This document shows positions 34,472-46,617 of a stretch of 64,000 nucleotides of DNA, piece after piece. The stretch is from Orobanche coerulescens (lineage: Eukaryota; Streptophyta; Magnoliopsida; Lamiales; Orobanchaceae), in assembly GCA_033398695.1 (NCBI GenBank), contig CM065814.1, positions 15,620,358-15,684,357 of the forward strand, given 5' to 3'. The notes under the pieces were generated by a model, which had not been told where the DNA came from, did no database searches, and worked only from the letters and a program-made list of their open reading frames with translations. Numbering within the stretch: position 1 is the first letter of the stretch; each line of letters begins with the position of its first letter. Both the position numbers and the translations under genes were made by a program.

Positions 34472-34773
34472 CTGCACCACTCTTCATTCCTGTACAATGC
34501 GAGAATCAACAATCATGGAGTACGTATTCACGATCCACATTTAACTCCACATCATAACACAAAAATCACACAAGGTCGTGTGACACGAGACACAACATAT
34601 AGAGGGGAGACTTACGTCCACAGATCGCGCGAAGATGATGGTTGCACCTTGATACTAATCACGACCGACATCTCAAACGACGCGTCGCGACACGACTCAG
34701 TCAGACAAAATCTGACAAAACAAGACTCGACAACACACAACTCGACCCGACAGCCTAGGTTCCCGCAACCTAA

Positions 34774-34785
34774 GCTCTGATACCA
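34774..34785 (-). other. Primer-binding site of D3
   Basis: Minus strand reads TGGTATCAGAGC exactly, the canonical tRNA-iMet site, five bases from the LTR start at 34791. Best preserved of the sites here. Confidence 0.85.
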
Positions 34786-34790
34786 TAATT

Positions 34791-37450
34791 TGTAACCCCC
34801 AAACCGATTGGGAATATTACAGCGCCGCAGACCCTCTCGGTGAAGATCTACCAGGCTAAATACCGAAAAACACGATAAACCATACATGCCAACACGGCTA
34901 AAGTCGAACCACTAGACCGATTTGGTCTTTTGCCACAACACAACATATCAAACATACATAACTGATTCTCATAACTCGTACCTAGGCAGGGGTTGGAACA
35001 CAACAACATCCCCATAAAACGGGAGAACAATACAACGAAGAGACAAACAACAAGACTCTACCAAAATACTCAACGACTGGTCTTCATGTGATTAGTATCG
35101 TCGTCTTCCATCATCCTTCGTACCGATCCTGTGATTCGCTCCCCAGCAACCTACAAGTACCTGGACGCAATACAAACATCCACCCCCCGAATGCTCGGGG
35201 GTTAGCAAAACTCCACTGTTTTGCTAGTGCAAATATAAAATACAAATACAAGCCATACATATCATATTCTGGGAATACAACAACTTGATTAATTTAGAAA
35301 GACTTCCCGAGATGTTTTATTTAGTTAAAATAGTTCAAGTCTTGAAAGTAGAATTGAACAAGTAAGCACTTTGAAAACAACTTCGAATCCCGGGAGTTTT
35401 TTATTGGAAAATAATCACGAAAACTATAGCCATACATCAATTCACAACTGAGGACCAATTACACACAACACATCATCCATAAGCCATTATAGTCTAAGCA
35501 CCTCTGATAAATATGTATTACATCCCAAGCATTATGGCAAGTCAAAACATTATGATACTCCGGACATATCACAAAAATGCATCAAGCCACAAGGCTAAAA
35601 ATACTCCTGCTTAACTGTGGATCCGACAATACGCGAATCCCTCCTCGACCCCATTGGGCCCTCTCGGAGTGGCTAACACAAATATTCACGGAACCGTCAT
35701 AAGCGGAACCCTCCTCGGCCCCGTCAGGCCCTCTCGGAGTGAACGAATATAACTCTCACACTCAGAAGTAATATCCGACTTCCAATGCAAAGGACTACAA
35801 ACCATATACTCAGAGTACTCACTAGAATGGCCTCCGCAATCGGACATAAGAAAGATTAACAATATATTCTACAAAAATGAAAGGTAGGAATGAAATGAGG
35901 TAAACAGCTAGTAAAATGTTTTAAAGAATTCACAGCCTTCCGAAAACCATTTTGGGACACAGCCCAAAGGTTATTTCCAAAATAAAATTCCAATCAAAAA
36001 TCATGGGGTCCAAGACCCAAATATTCACATCGACATCCTCCCAAGGGTTATTCGTATCCCGTGCTAGCAAACCACGGATCTTGGAGCCTTCTTGAGACAT
36101 CCCCGAGTGAACAACCCAATGGGAAACCACACAACATCACACATCATCGTGACGACAGTCATCTAACAGTACCACACGAAAACTGGGCACAACATACAAT
36201 ACTAATACCCATTCTCAGAACGACACATTCGTTCTCAACACTCAAGTTAATCTTGGAAGAAAACACTTATCGAGAATATATATCGATTCTTTTGGAAGTT
36301 CAATAAAATATTCAATTTGCACATAGACACTCACCAATTATTATATCTCATGAAATCCGAAGTGTATGGGCAATATACTTGCCTCGATACCATGAGCAAC
36401 CGAATAACGAACGAACACGGTCGGATAGTTCTCGAGCTTCCAAAAACGAACAAGGATCCGGCAATCCCACGAATACTACGAAAATAACATCAACACGAAT
36501 CAAAAACACTAATCGGAATCCGAGATGATCCTAAAAACAACAAGGATCTAAGTGTTCTCAAGGAAATCAAGAATCAATGTTTCGGGTGATACGAAATCAA
36601 TAAACGAGTTGTCAAACCGAAAGCCACGGCCAAGACAATCAAGAATATTCAACCGATCGGATGAGATCGGATAAAAATCACCAAGACCAAGGAAATCCCC
36701 TAATTTCAAGAAACTAGGGTTCTAAAAAGAGAATACCTTGATCTGAGCAAAGGAGATGATTAGATGTTGTTGAACACCTACAAATCCACTCCAAGATGAA
36801 GCTTGATGATGAAGATCGCCCAAAATCGCCTATGGAGCTCACTCACGTCGGAAAGGGATGAAGAATGGTGAGAAATGACGAATTAATGCTACTGTCCAGT
36901 ATTTATACTGGACAGTTATTAGCGTGCGCTAAACATACTCATTAGCGCGCGCTAACGGGGTCAACGCCCCAAAACAACCCGCCTGTAACACATTTAGCGT
37001 GCGCTAGCCAACATGCATAGCGTGCGCTAACGAGTCACGGATCCAGTCCAGTAGCTCCTGGACTGGTCTGCACCTACCAGGTAGCGTGCGCTAGCAAGAA
37101 CAATTAGCATGCGCTAGGCAAACGATAGCGTGCGCTATCAACCAACCATAGCGTGCGCTAACGAGACTCCAGTCCCAGTCCAGTAGCTCTTGGACTGCCA
37201 GTTAGCGTGCGCTACACATCCGGTAGCGTGCGCTAACCACAACACAGTAGCGCATGCTACGCCACAAGCGTTAGCGTGCACTACACCACAATAAACCAAA
37301 AACTCACATATTGATCCGAAACGCCTCCAAGCACATGCCCCAACAAGGCACACCCAAAACATGGCACAAAATTCCAACTATGTGGACCATAACAATCCGA
37401 TAAAACCTAAAAAACTCAAAGAATCCGGAACAAAGATCTCGGGTATTACA
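34791..37450 (-). repeat. 5' LTR of D3
   Basis: 2660 bases, in minus orientation, plus-strand ends TGTAACCCCC and GGGTATTACA. It has the GC hairpin at 35183-35201 (CCCCCCGA-ATGC-TCGGGGG), the repeated phrases CTCGGCCCC-GTCAGGCCCTCTCGGAGTG at about 35644-35740, and the promoter array at its right part. Confidence 0.88.
36892..37283 (-). promoter_or_regulatory. Palindrome array and palindromic TATA of the D3 LTR
   Basis: Twelve copies of TAGCGTGCGCTA or one-to-two-base variants between 36920 and 37283, mostly 20-45 bases apart. Directly next in the minus direction is TATAAATA, embedded in a perfect 24-base palindrome CTGTCCAGTA-TTTA-TACTGGACAG (36892-36915). The gap between last motif and TATA palindrome is four bases. 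Short GGACTGG/CCAGTCC phrases interleave the array. Confidence 0.7.
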
Positions 37451-37455
37451 GTTGA

Positions 37456-38040
37456 TACGAAAACTATCTTATCTCAAGTCTAAGAGTTGCAATCAATTTT
37501 GCATGAGATTCATGCTGAGGGCATGAGTCTGAGTGAATCTTTCCAAGTGGTGTGTGTGATTAAAAAATTACCACCGGGCTAAAAAGATTTCAAGAATTAC
37601 TTAAAACACAAGAGAAAGGAGATGTCTCTTGAGGATTTGGTTGTTCGTCTTCATATTGAAGAGGACAATCGAAAGTTTGAAACTAAATCAGGCAAGTTGT
37701 TTGTTGCGAACGAGGCTCGTACAAACTTGATGGAGCAGGGAAGCTTCATCAAAAGAAAAGTGTCATCAGCACCGCACAATAAAGGGAATCAGCCCACCAA
37801 GGTTTGAAACTTTATTGGCAATTATCACAACTATGGCAAGTCAAACCATATGGCTAAGGACTGCAGAAAGTCCAAAGTGCCAAGCGGACCAAAAAAAGGG
37901 AAGTCAAGTGCCCACCTTGCTGAACACGGTCCTGCGCTAGGAGAACTTAATGATTTCAATATGTGTGCAATGGTGTTTGAAGCACCAGAAGAGCACGTTT
38001 ATGTTGTCACGATCTTTATGATTTCGACAAAGTTGATATG
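37456..38040 (+). pseudogene. Copia E gag, second part with damaged zinc knuckle
   Basis: Continues the gag after D3: MSLEDLVVRLHIEEDNRK, then a knuckle region NYHNYGKSNHMAKDCRKSK at about 37818-37875, in which both leading Cys of the expected C-x2-C-x4-H-x4-C are Tyr; only H and the last C remain. A stop lies at 37805-37807. The product could not bind RNA normally. Confidence 0.8.
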
Positions 38041-39320
38041 GTTTTTGAGGCAAATCTAATCGAAAACCCAAGTGAGTGGTTCATTGATACTGGAGCTATT
38101 CGTCACGTGTGCACCTATAAGGAAATGTTTTCCAGTTATCCCTACAACTGCTAGGAAGTTGCGTATAGGAAATTCCTCATCTTCTGAGGTTGCTGGAATT
38201 GGAAATCTGATTCTGAAGTTAACTTCTGGAAAATAACTGATGTTGAAGGATGTGCTGCATGTCCCGAACTCCGCAAGAATCCAGTCTCTGGCTCACTGTT
38301 GGTGGAACATGGCTTTAGACTAGTGTTTGAGGCTAAGAAGTTTGTACTTAGCGAGTTTGGTCAATTTTTAGGACGTGGCTATCTTGACTTTGGTCTATTT
38401 AAGATGAATGTAATGGATGTGCCCCGTGTAACCAAACCAAGTACTAATGAGAAAGATTATTCTTCTGCTTATATGATTGAGCATTCTGATTTATGGCCTG
38501 TTAGATTAGGACATGTAAATATAAATGCGATAAAACGACTTATGAATTGGAAATTACTTCCAACTTCAAAAATTGATTCATAGAAGGAATATGAAGTCTG
38601 TGTTGAAGCAAAAATGGCCAAATTACCTTTTTGTTCGGTGGAAAGGTGTAGTGAACCTCTAGATTTAATTCATACTGATATGTGTGATTTAAAATAGTTC
38701 AAATTAGGAGTGGTAAAAAGTATTTCTTTACTTTCATTGATGATTGTCGGTATTGCTACTTATATTTGTTAAGAAGCAAAAATGAAGCTATAGAAGCTTT
38801 TAAAAACTATCAAGTTGAAAATAAACTCAGCAAAAAGATCAAAATGATTTGAAGTGATAGAGGTGGAGAATATGTTGCACCTTTTGAAGAATTGTGTGCT
38901 GAATCAGGCATAATTCATCAAACGACTGCACCATATGCACCACACTCTAATGGTGTCGATGAACGCAAAAATCAAAATTTAAAAGAAATGATGAAAGACA
39001 TGTTGATCAATTATGGATTACCTGAGAATATGTGGGGGAAGTTGTTTTAACACCCAACCACATATTGAACAAGATACCTAGTAAAGGTAAAGATAAGACA
39101 CCCCACGAGATGTGGAAAAATCATAAACCATCTTATAAATATCTCAAAGTGTGGGGGTGTTTGGCTAAGGTAGCAATACCAGAACCCAAACAAGTAAAAA
39201 TTGGACCAAAGACGGTCGACTGTATCTTTATTGGATATGCATACAACAATATGACATACATATTTTTAGTACACAAGTCAGAAAATTTTGAAATTACTAA
39301 AGGGAACTACAAATGAATCA
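38041..39320 (+). pseudogene. Copia E protease and integrase
   Basis: Protease: EWFIDTGAIRHVC at about 38068-38110 keeps the D-T-G triad. The GAG-pre-integrase region includes [17 protein letters not shown] (about 38490-38540). The integrase core is spread over several frames: D in [10 protein letters not shown] in SDRGGEYVAPF (about 38858), E in NGVDERKNQNLKEMM (about 38950). The stretch 39032-39316 (KTPHEMWKNHKPSYKYLKVW, DCIFIGYAYN) is the conserved segment after the core. Stops and shifts are frequent. Confidence 0.82.
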
Positions 39321-39479
39321 AGAAATGCCACATTCTTCGAAAATATCTTTCCTTGAAAAGATAGTGCTGAATCTAGTTCTAATAGAAGAACGTATAAGAC
39401 TGCGATGAATTCTACACCAGGTGTTTAAGCATCGAAAGACGTAGAACAGAGATGTGGTAAATGAGTAAAAATGGCTAAA

Positions 39480-41085
39480 TCATTTGGACCTGATTTTATC
39501 GCCTTCATGTTGGATGATGAGCCTAGTTCTATCAAGGAGGCCATGTCCAGTCCAGATGGACCACTCTGGGAATAAGCAATTAATAGTGAAATGAAATCTA
39601 TTCTGTAAAATCATATTTGGAAGTTGGTTGATCTTCCACCGGCCGGTTGTAAACCTTTAGGATGCAAGTGGATTATAAGGAAGAAATACAAAGCAGATGG
39701 AACCATTGATAAGTTTAACGCCCTGCTAGTTGCTAAAGAGTTTAAAAAAAGAAAGGGATATGATTTCTTCGACACTTACTCACCAGTAACCAGAATCGCA
39801 TCTATTAGGGTGCTTATCTCGATTGCTGTCTTACACAGTCTTGAGATTCGCCAAATGGATGTGAAGACTGTGTTTTTTAATGGGGAATTAGAAGAAGAAA
39901 TTTATATGGAACATCCCGAAGGGTTTGTTGTACTGGGTCAAGAGAAAAAGGTTTGCAAATTAATCAGGTCATTGTATAACATGATGTTATCAAATGGTTT
40001 CAGAATCAATGAGTGTGACAGATGTGTTTATGTCAAAGGTACATCAAATGCATATGTCATTGTATGTCAATATGTAGATGACATATTGATAGTGGATAGT
40101 AGTCATGATTTAATCATGGACAAAAAAAGAATGTTCAAAAGAAATTTTTACATGAAAGACATGGACAATGCTAATGTAATCATGGGTATTAAAATTCATA
40201 GAACTGAAGATGGAATTATCTTGTCACAATCTCACTATGTTGAGAAAGTGCTCAAGAAATTCAATGCCTTTGATGGTCCTATATGCAGGACTCCCATTGA
40301 TCTGAGCATAAATCTGATTGCTAACAAATCAGAAATAATAGCTTAATTAGAATATTCATGTGTTATGGGAAGTCTGAAGTACTTGATAAATTGTACACGT
40401 CCAGATTTAGCTTTTCCAGTTAACATGTTGAGTAGGTATATGAGCAATCCCAGTCATGAGTATTGGAATGCATTGAAGAAGGTTTTAAAGTACTTAAAGT
40501 ACACCCTAGACTTTGGACTACACTACTCGAGGTACCCAATTGTACTCGAGGGATATTGTGATGTCATTTGGATTGAAGATAATAGAGAATCTAAATCTAC
40601 CGGTGGATATGTTTTTTGCATTGGAGGTGGAGCTATTTCTTGGATATCCACAAAGCAGACATGTATAGCTCGATCAATCATGGAATCCGAGTTTATAGCT
40701 TTAGATAAAGCTGGTGAAAAAGCTGAGTGGCTTCAGAATTTTTTGGAAGACATTCCTTGTTGGGATAAGCCTATGCCACCCGTGATGATTCACTGTGATA
40801 GCCAAGCGGCTATTGGAAGACCAGAGAGCCTTATGTATAATGGTGTCATATTCGTAGAAGACATAATACTGTTAGACAATTGATCTCAAATGGTGCAATA
40901 TCCATAGACTATGTAAAGTCAAAGTATAATCTTGTTGATCCCTTTACAAAGGGACTTGAGCGAACTCAATTGGAATTATTGCTAGAGGGAATGGATTTAA
41001 AATCTACAAATCTAAAGAAGGATCGTAGTGGTAATCGAACCATGCTGAATGGAGATCCGATGAACTTGGTTCAATCGAAAACCTA
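39480..41085 (+). pseudogene. Copia E reverse transcriptase and RNase H
   Basis: RT: LGCKWIIRKKYKADGTIDKF, TYSPVTRIASIRVLISIA, IRQMDVKTVFFNGELEEEIY, and the catalytic box YVDDILIV at about 40070. Between LIRSLYN and MMLSNGF about 15 residues that the family normally has are missing. Stops at 39606 and 40344-40346. RNase H 40365-41085: [18 protein letters not shown] in [27 protein letters not shown] in [19 protein letters not shown] in [10 protein letters not shown] one-base shift lies near 40880. Product would copy RNA to cDNA in the particle. Confidence 0.88.
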
Positions 41086-41568
41086 AGCTATGTGAATTCG
41101 GTAGAGCACTTGGAACAATTTAATGTTCAAAGATCATCCCTAGAAAGCAAACCAAGTGCAGTTACCTGAGAATTGTGGTGAGGATAAGTCATAATGACTT
41201 TTAATGAATCCAAAATCTATAAGGTGGAGTATTGCAGGGAACTCTTGATGGGAGGTCACCTATATAAGTATGAAGTGAGGGTCGCTTCAAATCTAAACAC
41301 TTATGAATCCAAAGTGATGCCCCAAAAAGGATACAACTGAAGAACGGAAATGTGCAGAGAATTTGTTGTGTGAATATCATTGTCTCGGTATACACTATGA
41401 AGGAATAGTTCAAGGCATCACGTCCACTAGGCCGTCAGTATATCTAATGATATTTACTAAGGAAGGTTCAAAGCCACAAGCTACCTATCTTGATGCAAGA
41501 AGAACTCATGAGGACTGCACAAAAAAGTCTGCATTCATGCATGCATTAATTTTCACTCATGTGGGGAT

Positions 41569-42403
41569 TGTTGGAAAAAATCAGTTTTAATTGATCTTTT
41601 AATGGCTAAAATATTTAATTTATGTGAACCTAAATAGTCTAGGATTAATCTACGTTCAGAGTCGATAATCGTAGTATATCTAATTTCTCAAAATTGATTT
41701 TTAGTGAGCGAGAAATTAATGAATGTAGTTAGCCATTTGAAAGAGCATTTTGAAATGAATGAGAATATGAAAAATCCCATCCCACGTTGGAAATATGATG
41801 AAGGTTAAGACAATTAATAAGGTGAAGAGAGTTAGATAGTGTGCAATATGACCAAGTCTATGCACCTAGACTTGGAGTTGACTAAACCACACGCGCGCTC
41901 GTCCGGTCATCTCGGCTCGGGCTCGAGCTTGGGATTGTGGATCTTGGCAATTAGTCCTTGGATGGTCTTTGTGGTCTTGGGCTTGGACACGAATATTAAT
42001 TTTTTGGTGCCAAGCAGACTTGAAATTTGAACGTGTTGTGGTTTCATGTGCATTAATGCCATTAGATAATCTCATCATACTCTACATTCCCAGCATCATA
42101 CATACAGTTTTGCTCAGGTCTCGCACATTTTATGTTCTTCAGAGCTTCTTTTCTGGTGTTCTATAAAACAGAAAACGTTAGCCGTTGTAGCTTTCGGGAT
42201 AATACGTCTGAAAACCATCAGCACTATACGAGACGTAATTATCTTGCGGAAAGATACCAATTGGCTCGACTTATACAAACTTTTTATGTAGCTTTATTTC
42301 ATGTCTTCAATTATATTTATAATAAAATTATAAAAACAATTGTACTATTCGGTAGAGTATCTTATTCCATTTTATTGTAATTTTTGGAATCACCTAAACA
42401 ACA
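41569..42403 (+). repeat. 3' LTR of Copia E
   Basis: Starts TGTTGGAAAAAATCAG right after the polypurine-like GTGGGGAT and ends CCTAAACAACA before the duplication ATTTT. It is 835 bases, lacking both the 505-base segment and about 200 further bases between about 42032 and 42058 relative to the 5' LTR. Confidence 0.85.
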
Positions 42404-42443
42404 ATTTTCAATTAAGCCAAAAAAAGTTTTTCGGTACTCTCAA

Positions 42444-42789
42444 CATTATGTTCAGGATCCAGGAGAGCGGGAAAACAACCACTGGAGCTGCATGACGACG
42501 AGGGTGCAGAGTGATGTTCCGGCCGGGTTTATTTGTTTGTTGTTTATTGGCTATTTCAATAAGTACTCGAGTACGAAGTCATTTATGATGAATTTGAAAT
42601 TGGTGATGTAATATTAAGTCTCTGTTGAACAATTGTACTTTCAGTATTTGGTCAGAACTGTGGTATCTTAATTCCGATATTTCCATTCGTTAGTATTTTT
42701 TAATGTCTGTTCAATTCTCCAGCCTTGTAAATCCTTATGTAAAGGATTTACGGCGATGTAATATTCCTGAATATATCGGGGGTGTTACA
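42444..42789 (+). repeat. Truncated LTR end related to chromovirus A
   Basis: From TTATGTTCAGGATCCAGGAG to GGGGGTGTTACA it matches the last about 340 bases of the A LTRs (21986-22324, 29242-29581) with small differences. No primer-binding site follows. This second copy of the A-type LTR end shows that the family is present more than once here. Confidence 0.85.
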
Positions 42790-43183
42790 TGATCAACCCG
42801 ACTGGTCAGGACACGATTTCTAGCTATAATATTAATTATCATATAAATAATAATATTGCCCATTAACTCCAGCCAACGCCTCTGTCTCATATTTAACTCT
42901 TTCTGTGTGAAAATATACTTTAAACTCTTGTGGTCCGTAAAGATCTTACAGGTAACCCCATACAGGTAGTGTCTCCAAATCTTAAGAGCGTGGACCACTG
43001 TAGCTAGTTCCAAGTCGTGTGTCGGGTAGTTCACCTCATAAGGTTTAAGTTGTCGAGAGGCGTAAGCGATAACTCTGTCATTTTATGTGAACACACATCC
43101 AAGCCCGTGCTTAGACGCATCGGTGCATATTACGAATCCCTCCGTGACCTGCGGTAGTACCAATACTGGGGCGGTAGTAAGAT
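42790..43183 (-). pseudogene. Chromovirus RNase H fragment, minus strand
   Basis: Reading from 43183 leftwards: TAPVLVLPQVTEGFVICTDA (first catalytic Asp), SKHGLGCVFT, a stop, then [40 protein letters not shown] and [20 protein letters not shown], which is RNase H of the same kind as element A's but better preserved. It degrades after RRWLELMG and stops at the LTR fragment. Its upstream end abuts D LTR1 directly, so a deletion removed the primer site, gag, protease and RT. It shows that D relatives once had pol. Confidence 0.85.
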
Positions 43184-43894
43184 TTACCAGGCTAAAAGCG
43201 GAAAACACAACATATAAATACATGCCAACATGGCTAATAATGAATCACTAGACCGATTTGGTCTTTTACAACGACATACACATCGAACATACATAACTCT
43301 TTCTCATAACTCATACCCACACAAGGGTTGGAATACATCAACGTTCCCATAAAATGGGAGAATAACACAACGGAGAGACAAACAATAAAACTCTACCGAA
43401 ATACTCAATGACCGGTCTTCATGTGATTAGTATCGTCGTCTTCCATAATCCTTCATATCGATCCCGTGGTTCACTCCCAGCAACCAGCAAGTACCTGGAC
43501 ACAATACAGACGTCCACCCCCCCGAATACACGGGGGTGAGCAAAACTCCACTATTTTGCTAGTGCAAGTATAAAATACCAATACAAGCCATACATATCAT
43601 ACTCCAAGAACATAATAATCATGAACATACTTCCCGAGGTAAATCACTTGATCAAAACAGTTCAATCGTGTAAGATAGGGATAAACCCAAAGTACCTCTA
43701 CAAAACATTTATGATCTCGGGAATTTTGAAAACATTTGGGATTTAATAATCCTCAAGCCTTTCGAAACCATTTAGGCACACAGCTCAAAAGTCATTTTCT
43801 CCAAATACAATTAGAACAATAACACACGGAGTCCACGACCCAATCATACCATTCTGGTCACAAAGCTCGGGGCCACGACCCATTCATACGTATC

Positions 43895-44375
43895 AACATA
43901 TTCCCAGGGCTTATTCGCGTCCCGTGCTAACAAGCCACGGACCTCAGATGCTTCTGCAGAACATACCCGAGTGAATAACCTAATAGGGAACCATATCACA
44001 TCACATGTCTCCATGACAACTGTCACATAACCATAATCATACATACGTTCATAGTTATCCTGGCACCGCACTAACAAGCTACGATCCTCGGAGCCTCCAC
44101 GAGACATACCCGATTGGACTACCCCAGACACGTACGATCACACAACCAAAATCAAAACCACAAGTTATCCCGACATCGCACTAACAAGCTACGAACCTCG
44201 GAGTCCCCTCAAGACATGCCCGGATTGGATAACCTCACAAGTTATCTCGGCATCGGGCTAGCAAGCCCGGAACCTCAGAGTCCCCGCAAGACATACCCAT
44301 ATTGGATAACCCTACGGCCATGACCGACCCGTACTAGCAAGGACGGATCCCAGAGATTCAACAATCTTACCCGGT
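43895..44375 (-). repeat. Diverged tandem repeats of 75-90 bases within LTR1
   Basis: Four to five units share GTTATC-CGGCATCG-CACTAACAAGC-TACGAACCTCGGAG-ACATACCCG-TTGGATAACC. Matching sets are in LTR2 (about 49482-49962) and LTR3 (about 63270-63740). They lie between the hairpin and the promoter array. Open frames over them (for example 43844-44131 minus) are repeats and not genes. Confidence 0.75.
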
Positions 44376-45271
44376 GGCACATCACTTACGTCAATCACAT
44401 AGTAACAAGCAAAATACCAATACCAAACAATACTAAGCACCTCAACCTCCTTACAAAGGAGTACCAAGTAATATCACACAACGCCAATAATCACTGAACA
44501 AGTACACGTATCAATACACAATCCTCGACAAGTGATTATGGTCTACTATATTTACGAGTGTGATTATAACATCTTCCAACATATAATACATATTCCGATT
44601 ACACATTTATCCCCGAGGCATACGAGTTATCTCGGAGAAAACCCCTTTTATCGAGAATATACCGATCCTTTTAAAGTTCATTAAAACATTCAAATTCCAC
44701 ATATAATCAATCACTAACTATCACGTCTACGAAACACGAAGTGTATGGGCAAGACACTTGCCTCGATACCACGAGCAACCGAACAACGAACGGACACGGT
44801 CGGATAGCCCTCGAACTTCCAAAAACGACCAAGGATCCGGCAACCTCACGAATACTATGAAAATAACACCAACATGAATCAATAACACTAATCGGAAACC
44901 GAAACGATCCCAAATACAACAAGGATCTAAATGTTCTCAAAGAAATCAAGAATCATCATCCGGGTGATAAAAATCGATAAACGGGTTACAAAATCCGAAG
45001 ATCACAGCCCATAAAATAAAGAATACACAACCGATCGGATGAGATCGGGTAAGAATCACAAAACCAAGGAAAACCCCCAAATTCAAGAAACTAGGGTTCT
45101 AAGAAGAGAGTACCTTGATTTGAGCAAAGGAGATGATTAGATGTTGTTGAACACCTACAAATCCACTCCAAGATGAAGCTTGATGACGAAGATCGCCCAA
45201 AACTTCCCTTAGAACTCGCTCCCGATGGAAAGGGATGAAGAAGAGTGAGAAATGACGAAGTCAAGTCTGCC

Positions 45272-45662
45272 GTCCAATATTTATACTGGACAGTTATTAG
45301 CGTGCGCTAAACACACTGCATTAGCGCGCGCTAACGGGGTCAACGCTCCAAAACATTCCACCTATAACATAGTCAGCGTGCTATAGCCAATATGCATAGC
45401 GTGCGCTAATGAGTCACGAATCCAGTCCAGTGGCTCTTGTACTGGTCTGCACCTACCAGGTAGCGTGCACTAGAAAGAACAATTAACGTGTGCTAGGCAT
45501 ACGATAGCGTGCGCTATCTAACAACCATAGCATGTGCTAATGAGACTCCAGTCCCAGTCTAGTAGCTCCTGGACTGCCAGTTAGTGTGCGCTACACACCC
45601 GGTAGCGTGCGCTAATGATGGCACAGTAGTGCGCGCTACTACACAAGCGGTAGCGTGCGCTA
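45272..45662 (-). promoter_or_regulatory. Palindrome array and TATA of LTR1
   Basis: About twelve copies of TAGCGTGCGCTA or decayed forms in 45298-45662, then the TATA region with an imperfect inverted repeat GTCCAATA-TTTA-TACTGGAC (45272-45291). One base pair of the stem is mismatched compared with D3 and LTR2. Several motif copies have C-to-T type changes (CATGTGCTA, AGTGCGC). Confidence 0.65.
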
Positions 45663-45829
45663 CACTAAAATGAGTCGCAAACTCATGCAAAGATCTGGAA
45701 TGGAAATCAAACACATGTCAACTCATGACACTACCATACGTGGCACAACATTCCAAAGACATGGACAACGCCAACCGATAATCCACAGAAAAACTCAACG
45801 AAACTGGAACGAATATCTCGGGTATTACA

Positions 45830-46617
45830 TTCTATCCCTCTTAAAAGAAGTTTCGTCCCCGAAACTTAAAACACAAAACGATCCACGCAAAACAATCTCA
45901 AATTACACACTCTATTCGTTGCCAACGTCCTGCAACGAATCACATGCAGCACGCAACTGCTACCATCCATATCGCTACGCCATAATGATAATGAAACGCA
46001 ACGAACAAAATCAATATGGTTGACCAGTCTGAACAGTACATCAATCAAAACGCGAGCTCATCGCTGCACAAATAAGAAATTCCACAGCCCAAGGGTTTGA
46101 AGATCGACAAAAATGCTAATTTCCCGAACTTAAGGAAATTACGAAGTGATCTAAATGCTCAAAAATCACATTACGAGATCAACAAAAACCGGCCAACAAC
46201 GATCGAACAATCATATTCGAATCACGACGAACAACAAAAATTAAATAGCACCTCGAAGTTCACACCTCGACTCACGCCAATAGGTGGTCTGGTAAGAATG
46301 GCAAGATATGCATCTACATAAGATTCACAGGAATGGAGCCTAATTCGGAAAAAGTCACAACGACAAACGAATTTCTCCGAAACAGCACCACAACTCATCC
46401 AACAATGAAAAGCAAAGAATATGACGAGTTCAGAAAATATCAACGAGCACAAACGAGTCGATATGACTGGAAATACAGAAGTTTAACAATCCGATCCACT
46501 TCTAATGAAAGAAGTTTATCCCCGAAATTCGAAACAACAAAGTAATAAATTAACATGACATACAACTGGTAGACTACACTCTCAGGGACTCCACAGAGTC
46601 AGCCCTGATATTAATGC
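45830..46617 (-). other. Post-gag interior of the first D unit, pol absent
   Basis: Between the polypurine tract (45831-45850) and the gag end there are only about 790 bases with no RT, RNase H or integrase similarity. A second AAGAAGTTTATCCCCGAAA block (about 46508-46526) resembles the one beside the LTR (45846-45866), possibly a scar of the event that removed pol. No gene seen. Confidence 0.65.

Larger units (their letters stand above)
33889..37450 (-). mobile_element. Shrunken D-family chromovirus D3 inside Copia E gag
   Basis: Flanked by the duplication GTTGA (33884-33888, 37451-37455). Minus orientation: full 5' LTR at 34791-37450 (2660 bases), tRNA-iMet primer site, then only about 350 bases of interior (to about 34437), then the last about 549 bases of the 3' LTR (33889-34437). 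Everything from early interior to most of the 3' LTR is gone, with the join at a (TA)n run (34438-34468). Both outer ends and the duplication are intact, so the loss came after insertion. No coding sequence remains. Confidence 0.88.
31864..42403 (+). mobile_element. Copia element E with target duplication, hosting D3
   Basis: Bounded by LTRs and by the 5-base duplication ATTTT (31859-31863, 42404-42408). Without the nested D3 (33889-37450 and one GTTGA copy) it is about 7.0 kb. Domain order gag, protease, integrase, RT, RNase H is the Copia order (integrase before RT). All domains are recognisable but carry many stops. Confidence 0.9.
43184..45829 (-). repeat. D-family LTR1 of the tandem array
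   Basis: Plus-strand right end GGTATTACA at 45829 is followed by CCCTCTTAAAAGAAG, a polypurine tract on the minus strand, so LTR1 is the 3' LTR of the interior 45830-48727. Its left end starts at about +55 of the usual LTR (GATTTACCAGGCTAAA), having lost the outer bases. It keeps the GC hairpin (CCCCCCCGAATACACGGGGG, 43516-43535) that LTR2 and LTR3 lack. Confidence 0.85.

Noticed and set aside
36920..37283. CRISPR-like look of the spaced TAGCGTGCGCTA repeats
   Set aside because: Spacing is irregular, repeats are only 12 bases, the array lies in LTRs of a plant retrotransposon, and no cas genes exist.
43844..44131. Repeated 95-codon frame occurring in LTR1, LTR2 and LTR3
   Set aside because: Its recurrence is due to copies of the LTR; it lies on the tandem repeats within the LTR and has no protein family signature.
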